A stretch of 64,000 nt of DNA from Nocardioides daeguensis. GTDB taxonomy: Bacteria; Actinomycetota; Actinomycetes; Propionibacteriales; Nocardioidaceae. Positions within the stretch are counted from its first letter, which is position 1. The number at the start of each line of letters is the position of its first letter. The stretch lies in the NCBI RefSeq assembly GCF_019192965.1, contig NZ_JAHTKU010000001.1:62001-126000 (forward strand), read 5' to 3'. Both the position numbers and the translations under genes were made by a program. Shown here one piece after another: positions 63,380-64,000 of the stretch. The notes under the pieces are model-generated. The model saw only the letters and a program-made list of their open reading frames with translations. It was not told where the DNA came from and did not search any database.

Positions 63380-64000
63380 CGCTCAACCTCCTTCCACTCC
63401 GGGGCGAGCTCGTGCACCAGTTCAGCGGCGCGTGCTTCCTCGCGCGGCCCGCGGTGCTCGGCAAGGTCGGCCGCGAGCCGGAGCCGCGAGTTCGGGAACG
63501 GATACTGCCCGTCCGGGATCACATGGAGTACAACATTGGCCCCGCGGTCGGATTCGACCAGGAGATAGTCCTTCGCGACGCCCTCGACCTTCGACTCTTC
63601 GAGGTAGCCCTCGACGTCCCCGGAGGCGATACCGCTTGCGCCCAGGTCGACCAAGGAAGCCCACCGAGAATCGGCCCGCAGATCGGCCAGGTCGGCGGGC
63701 GCCGCGCGGAGGAGTCGCCGCTCGGCGCGATTGCGGAACATCGATCGAAGCGAGACCGCGAGTTCACCCACCGACTCCTCGTCGTCGGCGCGCACGAGGT
63801 ACGGAGCGAGCAGGCGGTCGAGGTGCACGCGAGCCCGTGCGCTGGTGACTGAACCCCCTTCCTTCAGCCTGTCGCGGTCATTCTCGGAGGCAGCAATGAC
63901 CGCCCAGGCGGATCGCAGGGAAATCGGGCGACCGGCCTTGCTGCGCTCCTGGATGCGCACCAAGGAACGCTCGTCGACCACCCACTGTGATCCGATGCGT
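63376..64000 (-). CDS. Helix-turn-helix-like protein (5' end outside window)
   Basis: The visible 208 residues have no start inside the window that fits better than continuation past the edge. The first residues (RIGSQWVVDERSLVRIQERS then KAGRPISLRSAWAVIAASEN) look like the end of a MerR/excisionase-type helix-turn-helix followed by a linker. The C-terminal 100 residues (LGASGIASGDVEGYLEESKV then EGVAKDYLLVESDRGANVVL) have no recognised domain. Such proteins can be antitoxins or regulators; the paired toxin is not evident. It is coupled to the 49-residue gene. Confidence 0.55.
   Translation of the reverse strand, partial: RIGSQWVVDERSLVRIQERSKAGRPISLRSAWAVIAASENDRDRLKEGGSVTSARARVHLDRLLAPYLVRADDEESVGELAVSLRSMFRNRAERRLLRAAPADLADLRADSRWASLVDLGASGIASGDVEGYLEESKVEGVAKDYLLVESDRGANVVLHVIPDGQYPFPNSRLRLAADLAEHRGPREEARAAELVHELAPEWKEVER

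Overview
The window is high-GC actinobacterial DNA. Two complete mce operons, an Lsr2-like domain, a fadA2/fabG4/htdX cluster arranged as in mycobacteria, and frequent GTG/TTG starts point to an actinomycete. The overall style fits Nocardioides or a relative, but that genus is an inference, not something the sequence proves. No rRNA, tRNA, CRISPR array or complete mobile element was found.

Positions 1-12075 (minus strand) hold mce operon 1: yrbEA, yrbEB, mceA to mceF and an Mce-associated lipoprotein. Close behind follow a cardiolipin-synthase-like phospholipase D protein, a TetR regulator with its own palindromic operator and a 12-bp tandem repeat in its 3' end, a short-chain dehydrogenase, and a carboxymuconolactone-decarboxylase-like protein cut by the window edge. 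From 12076 to 16677 come an AlkA-type glycosylase, two TetR regulators and an ATP-dependent DNA ligase. The ligase 3' end has been replaced: a 36-bp perfect direct repeat brackets about 0.6 kb of lower-GC DNA with one small gene, and the displaced, frameshifted original 3' end lies downstream.

Positions 16778-33293 are mostly housekeeping and lipid metabolism: a thiolase divergent from FabG4 and a MaoC-type dehydratase, an EF-G-like GTPase, TesB thioesterase, a PAC2 protein, a metallopeptidase lipoprotein, dxs, a strictosidine-synthase-like protein, a methyltransferase, small envelope proteins, and a large secreted phosphodiesterase with Ig-like repeats. Aconitase, with a possible iron box, and an ABC exporter follow. 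Next come a reductase of the RibD/DHFR fold, two unrelated esterase-type hydrolases, and a PucR-like regulator broken by a frameshift.

Positions 42450-62155 look like one functional block. On the minus strand a long operon runs SCP2, acyl-CoA ligase, aldehyde dehydrogenase, yrbEA/B, mceA-F, two Mce-associated proteins, a membrane protein and two orphan oxidase-type subunits (III and IV). On the plus strand at one end are a TetR regulator, a phthalate-dioxygenase-type reductase, an SDR and a cytochrome P450; at the other end is a nitroreductase. The same operator core (ATAAG, four bases, CTTAT) occurs before the nitroreductase, in the SCP2/tetR divergent promoter region and before the reductase, suggesting one regulon for import and oxidation of a lipid or steroid-like substrate. 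No MceG-type ATPase is present, so both importers must use one encoded elsewhere.

The right edge (62253-64000, minus strand) carries a tightly coupled unit: a helix-turn-helix-like protein cut by the window end, a 49-residue protein, and an ERCC4-type nuclease fused to an Lsr2-like DNA-binding tail. Its function is unknown.
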